From Axinella damicornis (taxonomy: Eukaryota > Porifera > Demospongiae > Axinellida > Axinellidae), in NCBI GenBank assembly GCA_963931865.1, contig OZ007506.1, forward strand, positions 11,285,301-11,349,300: a stretch of 64,000 nucleotides of DNA, read 5' to 3'. Both the position numbers and the translations under genes were made by a program. Positions within the stretch are counted from its first letter, which is position 1. Each line of letters starts with the position of its first letter. This document shows, piece after piece, positions 31,446 through 43,110 of this stretch. The notes beneath the pieces were generated by a model. The model was not told the DNA's origin. It made no database searches and was given only the letters and a program-made list of their open reading frames with translations.

Positions 31446-32600
31446 GTCCAGTGTTTAGAGTGAGATTTCTTGTCACTAACACCTTTCCCATCTGGAATTT
31501 GAGATGGTCAATGAAATCGAAGAGTGCGCACGTAACTTACTACTAATTATTGTGGGTTACGTACATCACGTATCGATCGAGGAGTCAAAAACAGCTCAGT
31601 TTAAACAGCTCGTAACGAAGACTTACTTCGCTGTTGGTTGATGACTCCCCTTCGTAGCTTCTAAGAACCATTCAGCCATCTCCAACTTCGAAAAACAACG
31701 GTTAACGGCAATGCTGGAATAATGAAGAAGTCCACCGCCTTTCTGTTAGCAGCAGATGATTCGGGGGTTAGGGGACGTCCCTGACTACTTAGGGCTGCAT
31801 GACAAATAGTGCAGAAAGGAGCATTTATCTTCAAATTTCTCTGATAATTGCATTCTTTGTGCAATCAGCGCTTCAATTACAGTAACACCTACACTGGACA
31901 CGCCTCTGTGACAAGAAATGTAACTCAAACCACCAGACGTTCTCCGCTGGTGGGCCTGGGCACAAGACTAAGAATGCGGAGGGCCTGGTATGTTTCCTCA
32001 CGTGCGTGACGCTGAGGGTAGAAAGGTGGTAGAAAGGACTTAATTGAGCGTAGGCGTACACAACCACAACATAGCAACCGCGCGCATATAATTATGTGTT
32101 CTCTAGCGTGCGGTGAGTATGTCAACGTATTCTTCAATGTATTTTGTACTCTGTCTACGACCTACCCCTGGTCTGGACCCCCACACCATGAAAGGCATTG
32201 TTGAGAATGACGGCCAGTAAGCTACTCCGACTCAAGACTGTAGCTGCTACAAACCGACTGAATCTGCCAGGTAAGCCCATCATCTCATGCATCTTCAGCT
32301 TTAAGCTGGCTAGTTTAAATTATCAGGCTAGCTATTCAAGCCGTCTATGTCTACACTCAGCAGGTATCGTATAGCCTCGTTCCAGGCGCTAGGCTCGCTC
32401 CGAAAAGGCTTGGTGGGCTGGAATGAGCATGCATGAGACGATGCAGTGCACTAGTATACTAGATATGGATATACCCCGGTAGCACATGCGCGCCAACACA
32501 TATTCGCATGCAGCTGATCGTTTCCAACAAATAGTAGTTCGTTAGATACAGAGTGGTGAATGCTTAGTACCAACAACACAAACACAACAGTGCATCATGG
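31446..32600. other. Non-coding spacer
   Basis: No recognisable coding sequence. The fragment CACCAGACGTTCTCCGC at 31930 recurs near 60704, a small dispersed repeat. Confidence 0.35.
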
Positions 32601-32629
32601 AAGAACAGAAGACATGGCGACAAAAGCGA

Positions 32630-33200
32630 TATTGAGAAGCACCCTTGGAAGGACCTTGTGCAAAGAAGGTGAAGTTTTCTGATGTTCGTGATGACCTTGA
32701 GAAGCAATTTGCACCCGGAAAAATTCAGTCCACATCAGGTTTCACATAATTTCCTGACTCACTCAGCAAAGCATGCGGCAATACACGCCAAAAGCACATT
32801 TTTGGAGTTCAACCAGTGACTCCTGACATACCCGGTACCAGTAGCCAACTGCCATCTGATGCGAGTCCGAACAAGCTAAAAGCAGGGAACTGCAAAATCG
32901 AGTGCAACAACTTATTGCACACTGGAACAGTCTGCTGCACGCATTACTGCCGAGTCACTTGACCATCAGATTGGAAGTGTGCGGGCGCAAGTAGTGGATG
33001 GAACAGACACACGTGAACATTTTGAAGAATTCTCCATTAACACCGTGAAAATGAGTTGAGTTACAATCAAATGCTCCGGATGTCTACCCCTGATGACCCT
33101 TGGGAAGACGGACCGCCAGAGGGCAATGTTGAGCAGCTGCACACAATCATGTCAATCTGTACCCTTTGAAGGCACGATCTGTGAGGTTGAAGGGGGTACA
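32630..33200 (+). pseudogene. Unidentified coding-like remnants
   Basis: Short protein-like pieces occur in varying frames: GPCAKKVKFSDVRDDLEKQF at about 32655, then PVTPDIPGTSSQLPSDASP at about 32812, then MLRMSTPDDPWEDGPPEG-like translation near 33070. No frame is long and no family is recognised. These may be remains of a transposon or host gene. Confidence 0.25.
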
Positions 33201-33285
33201 ACTGCTGTTAAACCTCGTGCTTATAGCACGAATAACAAATTTGCAGGTAACACCCCCCAAACTATTACTTCAACCAGTACATTTG

Positions 33286-33380
33286 TAGCCTCGTTCCCAG
33301 GCCTGTGCACCGCATTTGGTTGCACTAAAGAACGTACTGCAAGCGACGAAAAGCTGGGTGGGGGCCTGGGAACGAGGCTA
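33286..33380. mobile_element. TAGCC..GGCTA palindromic mini-element, 95 bp
   Basis: TAGCCTCGTTCCCAGGCC at the left and GGCCTGGGAACGAGGCTA at the right form an 18-bp perfect terminal stem around GACGAAAAGCTGGG. The flanks GTACATTTG (33277-33285) and GTACATTTA (33381-33389) agree at eight of nine positions. Right-end fragments of the same family are at 34100-34132 and 34789-34835. Confidence 0.85.
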
Positions 33381-33389
33381 GTACATTTA

Positions 33390-35230
33390 TATATTATACA
33401 TGTACAATATACAGGTTTCGACAGTCACCATGCCGGTGTTTGCCTATCTTACACGACCACCTGGGATTACCAAGGGCGCATCGACCCTAACGGGAAGAGG
33501 GCATGCAACTCTTGTATTGACTCCGCAAATCCAAATGCGGCCACTGGATATACTATTATTAGACATTGGTATATGTGAATGTATGCAATTATCCGAATAT
33601 CGCAGAGCAGGCCAGAGAGCTAGATCGAGCGCGTAGAGTGGACGCCATCCACGTTTTGATGACTGGAAACAATGTGCCTGTCTGTCCTAGCTACATGCGG
33701 CAGCCATTGCACGCTTCGCTCAGGACCATCTCCACTGAATGACACGGTTCATTGGCGAAACTGAGGCAAGGAGAAGTCAGTGGTAAGCGCCGTCCAGGGT
33801 AACAGCAGTGAGTTTAGATAGAAGTTCATTGACTTACTAGAGAATGGATATATTCAGGAACTGTGGCTGTGACTACCGCGGTTAGCGTGCCAGAGCTGCG
33901 CGCGCCGCGGATCTGAAATAAACAATGTAGCACGTGATTTCTAAAAATAGAATCAATTTGGATTATGCCGTTTGCGGAGTTACATGCCCTCTCGCCGCCT
34001 TTGGCGGCTCGATACGCCCTTGGGATTACTTAAGACAGTTTACAGCTGATGCAAACTACTTGCAAGCAGTACGACAAGGCACTGGCAGTAGGTAAGTGAC
34101 GAAAAGCTGGGCAGGGCCTGGGAACGAGGCTACTGTGCATGTGTATGTTTGCTTGTTTGTTTGCTTGGACCAGGCCCAAGGACGTACTACCAGGCCTTTC
34201 CTCAGTGAAGCATGTACTCCCACACTCTCTCAGCTGACGTGACATAACTGAAGTAAAGCAATTCAAACCTTGAATTTGCCGGCGCTAGCGCTCATGACCT
34301 CAAAGTAATTTCGTGTAAATTGAACAAGGTGTCTGGAATGTATACAACACAACACTTTTGTACTAATGTCCCTGTTGCCAGTTACACAATCATTGAACTC
34401 TAGTGACTGTCAGACTACCCCACTATAGCTCACCTCTTGTATATACTCTGTCGTCCCTCACATTCGTTACTCACGGGTCTGTGGTCCAGCCCGAATCTTG
34501 CCGCGTAGGGTGGACTGGAGACTCATCCGAGTGCCAGCCATCATAAAATGAAGTGCTACTAAGGGCCTCAGACTGTCTCATGCTGCTTGATATCGTAGAA
34601 ATTGGCGCTGGTCGGCTTCGTCCGTGAACGATGGACTGACCGCTGAACTGGCTTCCCGCGGACTGGTGGGAATACTTGGGTGTGGGTGAGACAATGTTTG
34701 CGGTTTCTTCCGCCCACGTTCATGTCAGGATGACGTTTTGTGACGTCAGCCACGTAAGGAAACATACCAGGCTCTCCCCGCTTTTCCGTACTGCAAGCGA
34801 CGAAAAGCTGGGCGGGGCCTAGGAATGAGACTATTGACCTTGAGCAATCTTGCACTAATGCTCTTTGCCTGAGACGTTATCACACAATCAAGGCTGTCGA
34901 TGCATCAGAAACAGTGAGCGATGCCAGACTCACGCAGCGAATGAGGAGCGAGAACTCGCAAGACCGCTGAAGAGAGAACTGTCATGTACTGCCCTCCACC
35001 AGGGGGATGACAGCTCATCAGACTTCTGCACTGGGACTGGGAGCTGTCCAGCACTGCCACACCCATGCACTGAGGCAATCAGGGAGCAGCAACTAAAATG
35101 AACAAAGCTGCTTGCAATGATTTGTTCTTTACTACTGACAGTGTACATGTACGTACCCACCTGTGCTACTAACTCAAAAATAGGCAGCTGTGCTTATTCT
35201 CCTGAGCACTACTGTACAAATAGTAATACT
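33390..35230. other. Gene-poor segment with palindrome fragments
   Basis: Contains the partial palindromes noted at 34100 and 34789 (GCGACGAAAAGCTGGGCGGG with a GGCTA-type end). The frame at 33093-33578 runs through a palindromic element, and its downstream part (MPVFAYLTRPPGITKGAS) is not recognisable. I see no supported gene. Confidence 0.4.
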
Positions 35231-35231
35231 A

Positions 35232-35402
35232 AATTGTCCAGGAAGAGGCACCTACTCCCAGCAAGGATACAATCGATGGACTAAACCAAACATATCACTC
35301 AGAGAGAGCTGAATTAGCTCCCTGGAGAGCAGACCAGAGGTCCTCCCTCCCTCCCTCCCACTAGTAATCTCTGCCACTCCCTTCCCTCCCAGACCACTCA
35401 CC
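35232..35402 (+). repeat. Dispersed repeat, also at 37648-37810
   Basis: Shared strings include AAATTGTCCAGGAAGAGGCA, CTCCCAGCAAGGATA, CACTCAGAG and TCTGCCACTCCCTTCCCTCC. The two copies are in the same orientation, and a shorter reversed part is at 31158-31215. Function unknown; probably a mobile element fragment. Confidence 0.7.
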
Positions 35403-35404
35403 CA

Positions 35405-35880
35405 GTCAGGTATGTTCAGACTCCAATTTTGGCAATTTAGGTGTCAACCAAAATTGCAATTTTTGGCAAATTGTCCACGATTGTTGCCAAGTTTAGCAAT
35501 TCTTACGGGCGTTGCTGTTAATGGCAAATCAATGTTGGTGTCCACAAAGTTGCCAATTGTGGCAAATATGGTGTCAACAAACATTGCCAAGTTTGGCAAT
35601 CTAATGTACGTAGGCGTCCACATAGTTGCCAATTAATTGTGGCAACTTTGGTGTCAACAATAATTGCCAAGTTTGGCAATCTAATGTAGGCGTCCACATA
35701 GTTGCCAATTGAGGCAACTTTGGTGTCAACAATAATTGCCAAGTTTGGCAATCTAATATGTAGGTGTCCATGCAGAAAAGCCAATTGTGGCAACTTTGGT
35801 GTCAACAAAAATTGCCAAGTTTGAATGGCAACTTTTGTTGACACCTATAATATATAGGTTGCCAAAAATGGCAATTGAAC
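35405..35880. repeat. Tandem satellite of TTGCCAA/TTGGCAA boxes, unit about 72 bp
   Basis: At least five units carry ATTGCCAAGTTTGGCAATCT and TTGTGGCAACTTTGGTGTCA, so every unit holds two small palindromes. Units become more divergent toward both ends. The minus-strand frames across it are repeat artefacts. The box resembles a nuclear factor I half-site (TTGGC), but the pairing and spacing differ from the known TTGGCN5GCCAA site. Confidence 0.85.
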
Positions 35881-36237
35881 ATAGCTCCACCCAGGAGGCA
35901 CCTTGCTGCCATGGTTGCCTATTTCCACAGTAGATGAGTCACAATACTGTGCTCACTAGATTCCCAAGTAGCTAGGTGGCTATCTCTGGAGGGTTTTCTT
36001 TATGAACTCCCACACAGGACAGTTGACATCTTCCACCCTGCCTTCTTTCTTTACTTTCCCTCCACCCCATTATCTCCATTTTAATACCTTCGACCAGATG
36101 GAGTACTTACAGAAATGGAGTCTCAAGACCAACTGAAATCTCGGCAGCCTCGTTCCAAAACGCCAAGTCTTGTCAAACTTATTCCAAAGTGGCATGGGGT
36201 CATCCTACTTGCCTACGGAACAACATAATTTCGGAGT

Positions 36238-36355
36238 CAACAACAGAGGGAGTGCCAATGGCAGAGGGCCTACTGGAGGAGGCCAATGCCATCAGTGACC
36301 AAAGAAAAATGACAGAGACAGAGGCACGCTCATCACTGTCCGCAGTTTATGCGTG
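36238..36355. repeat. Dispersed repeat, also at 46190-46310
   Basis: Shared CAACAGAGGGAG, GGCAGAGGGCCTACTGGAGG, AGGCCAA and GACAGAGAC in the same order. The upstream flanks at 36146-36200 and 45946-46000 also match (CAGCCTCGTTCC, GGCATGGGGTC), so a segment of about 300 bp is duplicated between the two places. Confidence 0.7.
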
Positions 36356-36364
36356 CATATGGTA

Positions 36365-36520
36365 ATTGGTGGTATACTGGTAGAGTGAGAGTCTCTAGTG
36401 CTCAACACAGGCTCTGTCCTGAGTTCGAACCCCACTAGCCCTTGGTTTTCTGTTGACAGGTGGTTCGGTTCGCCTTAAAGAAAGGAATTTGCCTTTTGCC
36501 TTTCCAAGGGCCTGAACAAT
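36365..36520 (+). mobile_element. tRNA-derived SINE, copy 2
   Basis: ATACTGGTAGAGTGAGAG in the A-box place and CTGAGTTCGAACCCC in the B-box place, then CCTTGGTTTTCTGTTGACAG and AAAGGAATTTGCC. This is the best-preserved pol III promoter pair of the three copies. Confidence 0.75.
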
Positions 36521-36548
36521 TAGTCAACTGAAGGCTGTAACGTTGACT

Positions 36549-36922
36549 ACTGTAGTTGCCGATTATTTCATGTGCCAAAAATTTCGCGGTCTAGCCACTA
36601 AACGTGACACACAAATATTTCGCGGTGGGAAATTTTCGCTGATTACTTCCGCGAAAAAAAAATTCCGCTCGTAATAACTTACCATTGACACGTGCGATCG
36701 TGCTGATGGAACTGTGTATGCGTGGCTACCACGTCTACAGCGAAGCAACTGCCGGGGAAGAGCTACTGTGCGAGTGTGAGCCCAGGAACACGAAGGACAG
36801 TAACTGTTATGCCTAGCGCTAGCTGTGGAAATATATTTCGCGGGTTTAATATTCGTGGTCTTACTTCATCCGCGAATACCGCGAAAATTTCCCCACCGCG
36901 AAATTAACTGCAACTACGGTAT
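36549..36922. mobile_element. MITE with TTTCGCGG subterminal boxes
   Basis: TACTGTAGTTGCCG at the left and CTGCAACTACGGTA at the right are imperfect inverted ends. Both arms are packed with TTTCGCGG/CCGCGAAA boxes (for example 36589, 36618, 36834, 36895). About 370 bp, no coding capacity. It resembles the element at 6397-6917 in having TACNGTA ends and reiterated CGAAA boxes, so the two may share a mobilising enzyme. Confidence 0.75.
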
Positions 36923-37278
36923 GTCTCTTGCAGGTAAACTAGTTGAGAGGAATACCTTATTATTACGTAGAGGTTGTATATAGTGTGTCTGTAAAAATTC
37001 ATTTCTTGTGATGTGACTGAGTGGTTTGTGCTGTGAAAAGCTTGTGATGACTTTCTTGGATTCCATACTCAATTAGTCAATTATGAGTTAGGTAACCTAA
37101 TGAAATGACATGATTTCGACATGCAGCCATCATGTTTACCATACAAATGAAGTGTTAGACATTCAGTCTGACAAATTCAAATGCCTTACAGCTACTTACA
37201 TGTTCAACATGTACACCTAGTCAGGGCTTCATTCACCACGCTTTGATGAAGTTTGGGGTACACAAGGTGGCATGTGTC

Positions 37279-37620
37279 AACTAGAGGTGCTGAGCAGAGC
37301 ACGTACCCGTGTGCTACTTTGACATGAGGTCTACCGCCGAATGCATTCCCTGATGGGCCTACCGACTTTTATAACAGCACTGTCAGCATGCAGAATGAGA
37401 TACCGTAAGTTGTGGCAGTAAGGCTAGAAACAGGGTTCGGTCAAGTTGTATAAATTAGAAACAAGACTCACGCAGCTTTTCTCCGCCTCTTGAATGGATC
37501 TCTGGTCTTTAGACACTTATTTGAATTCTGACACTTCTATTCCGAACTAAGCCTTCAACAAGGCCGGCCTTCATTGCTGAAACTTCGACTGACAGACAGA
37601 CAGCGTGATCACTCTATCCC
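37279..37620. repeat. Dispersed repeat, copy 2
   Basis: Matches the edges of 15805-16480 without the SINE. See that entry. Confidence 0.55.
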
Positions 37621-37647
37621 TGCTGCACACGAGGTAAATATAGTAAC

Positions 37648-37810
37648 ACTAAAATTGTCCAGGAAGAGGCACCCTACTCCCAGCAAGGATATGATCAATG
37701 GACTAAACCATACATACCACTCAGAGGGAACTGAATTAGCTCCCCGGAGAACAGACCGGATGTCATCTCTCCCATAATCTCTGCCACTCCCTTCCCTCCC
37801 AGACCATTCA
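37648..37810 (+). repeat. Dispersed repeat, copy of 35232-35402
   Basis: Same order of shared strings as the copy at 35232, with an ACACTAAAATTGTCC start and the CTTCCCTCCCAGACCA end. Confidence 0.7.
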
Positions 37811-38149
37811 TCAAGTGCATACACCACATTCCAGTATTGACCCAAGAAATGTCACGATATCACTAAACATGGACATCTGGAATCAAACATGCACTATTCT
37901 GTCATTTGTACACGGCAACTACCCACCCTGCATACCGGTAGATACTGTCCTTGGTCACGCCAGACTCCTCCAATTCACCCTGCATATGCAAATGTCAGCT
38001 GTGCATACGTCTGTATGTGTGTGTTTTGGTATGTACGTATATGAGTGTGTGTATGTGTCAGTGTGTGGATGAAAGTGTGAATGTGAGATGGTGCATTGTA
38101 TTTGTGAATGTGCATGTGTGGGCTGAAATTCCATAAACTTTACCACTAA

Positions 38150-38625
38150 CTTCAAATTTTAATGGTGAATATTTCACCAGCTCAATTACTAGTGAGTTTG
38201 TTGTGCATGTGGTGCAAAGTGGCAAGCATTATCTGCAGGCCTGGACCCACCTCCCTTCACTTCAAGGACTAGTGTTGTCCACACAAGCATCCAGTAACAC
38301 ATGAATATTTCCAGTGGTGATGATAATGACCAACAAACACAATCAAGCGTGAGGGGCAGGGTACGTAGTTTGAGTCCTGTATGCAGTGCTACTGTCACTT
38401 CAAACAACCCAGGGTTGTTTCAAGTGACAGAGTTCCACCTCTTGTCTGGCACAGTAACACATGAATGGTGCACTGGGTTCATGGGGTATTAGACCAGCAA
38501 GAGAGACAACCCCACACAACTGTAACCCAACCTACGTTGAAACAACCCTGGGTTGTTTGAAGTGTCAGTAACACTGCCTACAGGACTCAAACTACGACTG
38601 ACCCTCACTCTTGAGGTTGGACTGA
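38150..38625. repeat. Foldback repeat with AACAACCC palindromes
   Basis: Segments at 38346-38422 and 38536-38612 are inverted copies sharing GTTTGAGTCCTGTA, GTCACTTCAAACAACCC and the palindrome AACAACCCAGGGTTGTTT. Sequence from 38225 on is also partly duplicated in direct orientation at 39284-39545 (ACCCACCTCCC, CACATGAATA, GTTTGAAGT). Confidence 0.7.
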
Positions 38626-39600
38626 ACTAGTTGGGACAAGACCCACACTGTGGTTTTCACCAACTGCAAAAGCAGTCCTAGTAGCCGTATTCATGGACTT
38701 ACTCTTCATGTTGTTCCTCAACATATGTTTATATACTGCCATACTGTTAACATACTGTCACGGTTGAGCACAGCAAAAATCATTTGATCTCTTTTCTAAG
38801 ATGACTGAAAAACAGCCGTTCAAACCCCAGAAACCAAGTTTCATGCAAGCCATTTATCAGTAACAAACCTACCGACTGAAGGCAGCATTCAGCAGACTGC
38901 AGTCACTCACAGTCTAGGTTAGAGTGCTCAGCTCAATCTAACAGGCTTACAACTGCCTCTGGTGCCAGCACCACAATAGTGGTACTTCAACAAGTCTGAA
39001 TTTCAAAGCATGCTTACTGATCAACACCACACACTCAAGAATGATCTGTCTGACTATTGCTCTGAGTGTCCCTGAGCAGACAGTGTTCTCTGGTGTCAGC
39101 TGGGAATGCATTCTGCAGAGGGTGCTGTGGGCAGCTGCTACACTATATACTCATCATATCTGACAGTATGACACACACAATCGAGGTCGTGCATTGTGAT
39201 GAATGGTGAACAGATTACTGGTGGAATATAACTTGGCATCACTACACTGCTAATGGATGTGTGGACATACAGCCTCATCACCACAGGTCTTGACCCACCT
39301 CCCGCCTACTATCACTTCAAGGGCTAGTATATTACATCCCATGTGGTACACAAGGCTTCAGTACTCAAATCTTCGTAGTGGCATAGTACACAAGCACCCA
39401 ACACCACATGAATACTGACCGAGTTCCACCCCTTGTCTGGTACAACAGACAGCACTGGGTCAGCAAGAGAGACCAGGTTGTTTGAAGTTAGCAAGCCCTA
39501 CAGGACTCATGCAAGCCACAACTGACCCTCACTTGGACTGAACTGGGACAAACTGATTCATGCAAGCTGAGGGACCCTGGTGTAATCCAATTGCAACAGT
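38626..39600. other. Non-coding, partly duplicated from 38.2-38.6 kb
   Basis: The only structure I see is the diverged copy of the foldback repeat at 39284-39545. No coding sequence. Confidence 0.4.
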
Positions 39601-39601
39601 T

Positions 39602-39672
39602 GTAGCCTTGTCCCCAGGCTCGTAAGGGGGAGGAGAGAGGTGGCCGACCAGGATAAAATCATCCAAGTAATA

Positions 39673-39711
<39 letters not shown>

Positions 39712-39735
39712 TACAAGACTGGAAACAAGGCTAAA
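39602..39735. mobile_element. Palindromic element containing a 37-base poly-C
   Basis: TAGCCTTGTCCCCAGGCTCG at the left and CAAGACTGGAAACAAGGCTA at the right are decayed ends of the TAGCC..GGCTA family. C37 lies at 39675-39711 inside it. The flanks share AACAGT. Confidence 0.6.
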
Positions 39736-39739
39736 CAGT

Positions 39740-41130
39740 CTTAGTATACAGCCTCATGGACTTAGTGCTCACTTCATGGTATCCCATCAATTGTTTACAT
39801 ACTGCCATGGATGAATATTGGCATTCTTAGATAATGTCTAGTCATTAGTAGATCCACTGCAACCAGCCAGCATTATAACTAGTGGAATGTGTGACATTGT
39901 GGGCGAGCGTGAGCGAGTACATGTGCGAAATTAGCTATGTGGAACAGTTGTAGCTAGCTACATACAAGACTGTCATCAGAATGTGACTACATGAGAACAG
40001 CTCAGGTCACAGAATATCACACCAAAATACACTGTCGCATATGCACAACACAGAGTGAGGCTGGCTGAAGCAGTCTATGGATATGGCAGGTATAAAAACA
40101 CAAAACCAATAGCTATGCATGTTGCACACTGGTCCAGCACACCATGTGCTTAGTCTCGCGGGGCCAGACCCACACGGAAGTGGGTCTGGCCCCGCGAGCC
40201 TACTACCATGTGCTCTGCAGGACACGTACACGTAGCTAGCTACAGCTCGTAGATCTGAGGTCAATGAATAGGTAGGTCCAACAGCGGTGTTCGTGTTTGC
40301 TGTCACCACTGGGGAGGTACACAGGTAGGTAGGTCACGATCGATCTGTGTCTTTGTTGTCGCCATAGTCGAATCTCAGTGCCAGACTCTCGCGCACGGCG
40401 GAGATTTACAATACATTGTCCGGAAATGAATGCAATGTTTCGTACGTTATATTGCAACGCCGGATTTACGGTATGGGAGACAGATCGACAACGCGAACGG
40501 TACATAATTATACGTAGTACAGCGCCATATAGTGGCGCGCACGAGACTACGACTAGTGTGGGGCTCGCCCAAATACACTGCAGTCATTCACAATCTGGCT
40601 TGGAGTAATCTGGGTATGATCTTGCGCAGTTAATTGGCGAGCAGAAGCGAGCCAACCTAGTTGTTTGAACGCCATGATTTTCTGTTGATATAGCGATCAT
40701 CGACCGACGTTGCCACCTTTTGGTCCCGCATGGACCCCCACGCTACACGCAAACATATGACCGGCTCCTTGACTTCCAGAGATTTCGAATTGTCGCTTGT
40801 ACGGGAAAACGTGCGGCCAGCTCCCAAAACAGTCCTCGTGTCAATGACACGCTGTACGTTTATGGATTCTTCACAAGAAAGAGAAGACTGACTCAACTGT
40901 AGACGGCAACACGACAGAGATCGCTGTGCTCATGAGAGTGTAGAAGCTAGACAGTGGCCGGCTCCTTTACTTTCGAAGAGTTCGAAGGTCAAGTAATCAT
41001 CACACAAACTGCAGCTAGGCTTGCTTCCGCTCGCCCACAATGTTAACATTCGACTAGTTATGGTGCCTTGACTATATATACATGTAGTGCGTTGAATGGA
41101 AGTGGTACAATCTGTTGGGAGAGGCTTGGA
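39740..41130. other. Non-coding region with one palindrome
   Basis: Apart from the palindrome at 40151-40205, no gene or repeat is supported. The open frames at 40007-40909 overlap on both strands and carry no recognisable motif. Confidence 0.4.
40151..40205. mobile_element. TAGTC..CTA palindromic mini-element, 55 bp
   Basis: TAGTCTCGCGGGGCCAGACC and its inverse close over a short loop near 40175. The 9-mer CCATGTGCT occurs directly on both sides (40142-40150 and 40206-40214), an exact target-site duplication. Confidence 0.9.
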
Positions 41131-41146
41131 AGAGCTAACTTGATTG

Positions 41147-41238
41147 TAGCCTCGTTCCCAGTCCCACGCCCAGCTTTTCGTCGCTGCTTAGTACGGTAAA
41201 GCGACGAAAAGCTGGGCGTGGGACTGGGTACGAGGCTA
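41147..41238. mobile_element. TAGCC..GGCTA palindromic mini-element, 92 bp
   Basis: Near-perfect hairpin. The outer TAGCCTCGTTCCCAGTCCC pairs with GGGACTGGGTACGAGGCTA, and the inner CCCAGCTTTTCGTCGC pairs with GCGACGAAAAGCTGGG. The 9-mer ACTTGATTG flanks it exactly on both sides (41138-41146 and 41239-41247). Confidence 0.92.
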
Positions 41239-41332
41239 ACTTGATTGTACAACTGGTACCACTTGCACCACCTACCTCAGGTGGTCATAAGAAGAGTACC
41301 AGAGGAAACAACCATTCAATCACACACACCCA

Positions 41333-42310
41333 GGGGCGTAGCTAGGATTTGGAGATTGAGGAGGTGTGGAGTTGACAGTACACGTGAAGTGCGCGGCGAA
41401 AATTTTCGTGCTAATTAATTATTCATGAGTTAATCCGCAGTGCGCGCAAACAGTTACTTTCGAGATGGCGGGCACCGGCATATTACTGAAGCATAATGCT
41501 AGAGCAATATGCCTGTGCCCTGACTGTCCCAGACTTTCAGCACTATCAGCGTTAACCCTTTAACCACCGAATTCTTCCCACCAAGACAACACATTTTCAT
41601 GCATTCAGCGCACACCACTTTCGTAGGTACTCCTCTCCCACAGCATTCGCTCCTCAGCGGCCAAACTTGGTGGGGCCCGCACACATGGAGAGACCCCTCT
41701 GGCAATACCGTTAATGATATTCATGACCCCCCACAAGCCCAGCAATCGGAGGTCAAAGGTGGATGTCAGCCGGATTTTCGCCCAGCATTTCCCTAAACTT
41801 GGGCCAGATCTGACTGATGGCACACCTTACACCACCAATTTGCAGGTTTTCTTGAGGCCCTGGGTGGGGTCTATGAATATCATTAGAATCAAAAATTCTC
41901 GGGTCAATGAATCTCATTAAAATCAAAAAACGCCCGCGACAGCCCGAAGGGGGGGCTGCCGCCCCCCCTTCGAAACCCCCCCGCTTGTACGTTTAGTGGG
42001 GGAGGCGCGCCGAAATCTGACCAAATTTTTGAGTTCGGGCCTTAAAGTCGTCCCTAGGCCCTCTGAAGACTTTTTGGTCTCTTTTTGGACTGCCGAGAAG
42101 CCCTACAAGTGCATAGGGTCTAAATGACGCCTATAGACGTCAATGGGGCTTAAAGGGTTAAGAGTATACACCGGCTCATGGTCAGCCTAGCTCCTGTGTC
42201 TGTCGAACGCACATCGTACGCGGAGTGTGCGAGACTCCGGACACGCGCGTCATTATCCACAAAAGCGAGGAGGCAACTGCCTCCCTTGCCTCATTGCTAG
42301 CTACGCCCAT
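41333..42310. mobile_element. Possible DNA element with GGGGCGTAGCTAG ends
   Basis: GGGGCGTAGCTAGGATTTGG at 41333 and GCTAGCTACGCCCATG at 42295-42310 are inverted ends. The interior has a GGGGGGGCTGCCGCCCCCCC palindrome near 41950 and no recognisable protein. About 980 bp. Similar ends appear near 200 in this window. Confidence 0.5.
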
Positions 42311-42523
42311 GACACCAGAAATAGACCCAGTGATTTCCATTCACAGCCAAGCAGCAGTAAATGCAAACAGTTGGGAAGCAAAGGGGAGGGTGTACATGAG
42401 TCGTACATTACACACAACATTATATTTTTACTGTGCAATTGAAACCATTCCTATGGTTATAGTATGATGTTGCATTGTCAGCAGTTAGAGGGTGGTTGTG
42501 AACAAGACTACAAGGTGTGATGC

Positions 42524-42524
<1 letters not shown>

Positions 42525-42558
<34 letters not shown>
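42525..42558. repeat. Poly-C tract, 34 bases
   Basis: Uninterrupted C34 following AAGGTGTGATGCT. The segments on either side of it (42440-42500 and 42600-42800) are partly duplicated around the MITE at 43111-43687 (GTTTTACTGCC, CAGCATATCTTCAGTGGAAG), so a local duplication occurred here. Confidence 0.8.
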
Positions 42559-42561
<3 letters not shown>

Positions 42562-43110
42562 CGTAACTTTGTTTGTCCTTGATCTACATGGTGAAGGTGG
42601 AGGTACATGTAACACACTCACTGCCATGCTATATCCGTTACACAGAAGATACTACTGGTATTGCCCAAGTTTTACTGCCGTACTCCCAGTAGCCATGGCC
42701 AATCCTCACCTTCAGTTTGCTATCCTGACAGCATATCTTCAGTGGAAGTGACAGCTCTCACGGCCTCTCATATATAACAGACTGAACTGCAATGTAATGC
42801 AAAAGGTTTCGATACGAACCACTTCTAATCACACTTGGAACAGAACTTGGCCTGTCACATGCGACAGATGTCACCAAACAACGACATCAGTAACGTCAAG
42901 TGCAGCAATGGGGAGGGTGTACACAAGTTGTACATTGTGCACAGCATTATAACAATTGAAACCAGTCCTATAGCTTGATGTTCACTGTCAGCAGTTGGTG
43001 GGTGGTTAAGTCGTGTGAACAAGACTTCAAGAGTATGACGCTTGTCCTCCGAAGGGACAAGTATTTCCCTCCAATGGTAACAACCCCTGCCTGGAGCCCG
43101 GGTTTCTACC

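Noticed and set aside
36365..36440. A functional tRNA gene
   Set aside because: A- and B-box-like motifs are present but no acceptor stem or anticodon arm closes, and the same head recurs with a conserved non-tRNA body: a SINE.
41147..41238. Hairpin as a microRNA precursor or terminator
   Set aside because: The same hairpin class occurs in many places with exact 9-bp flanking duplications, so a mobile element is the simpler explanation.
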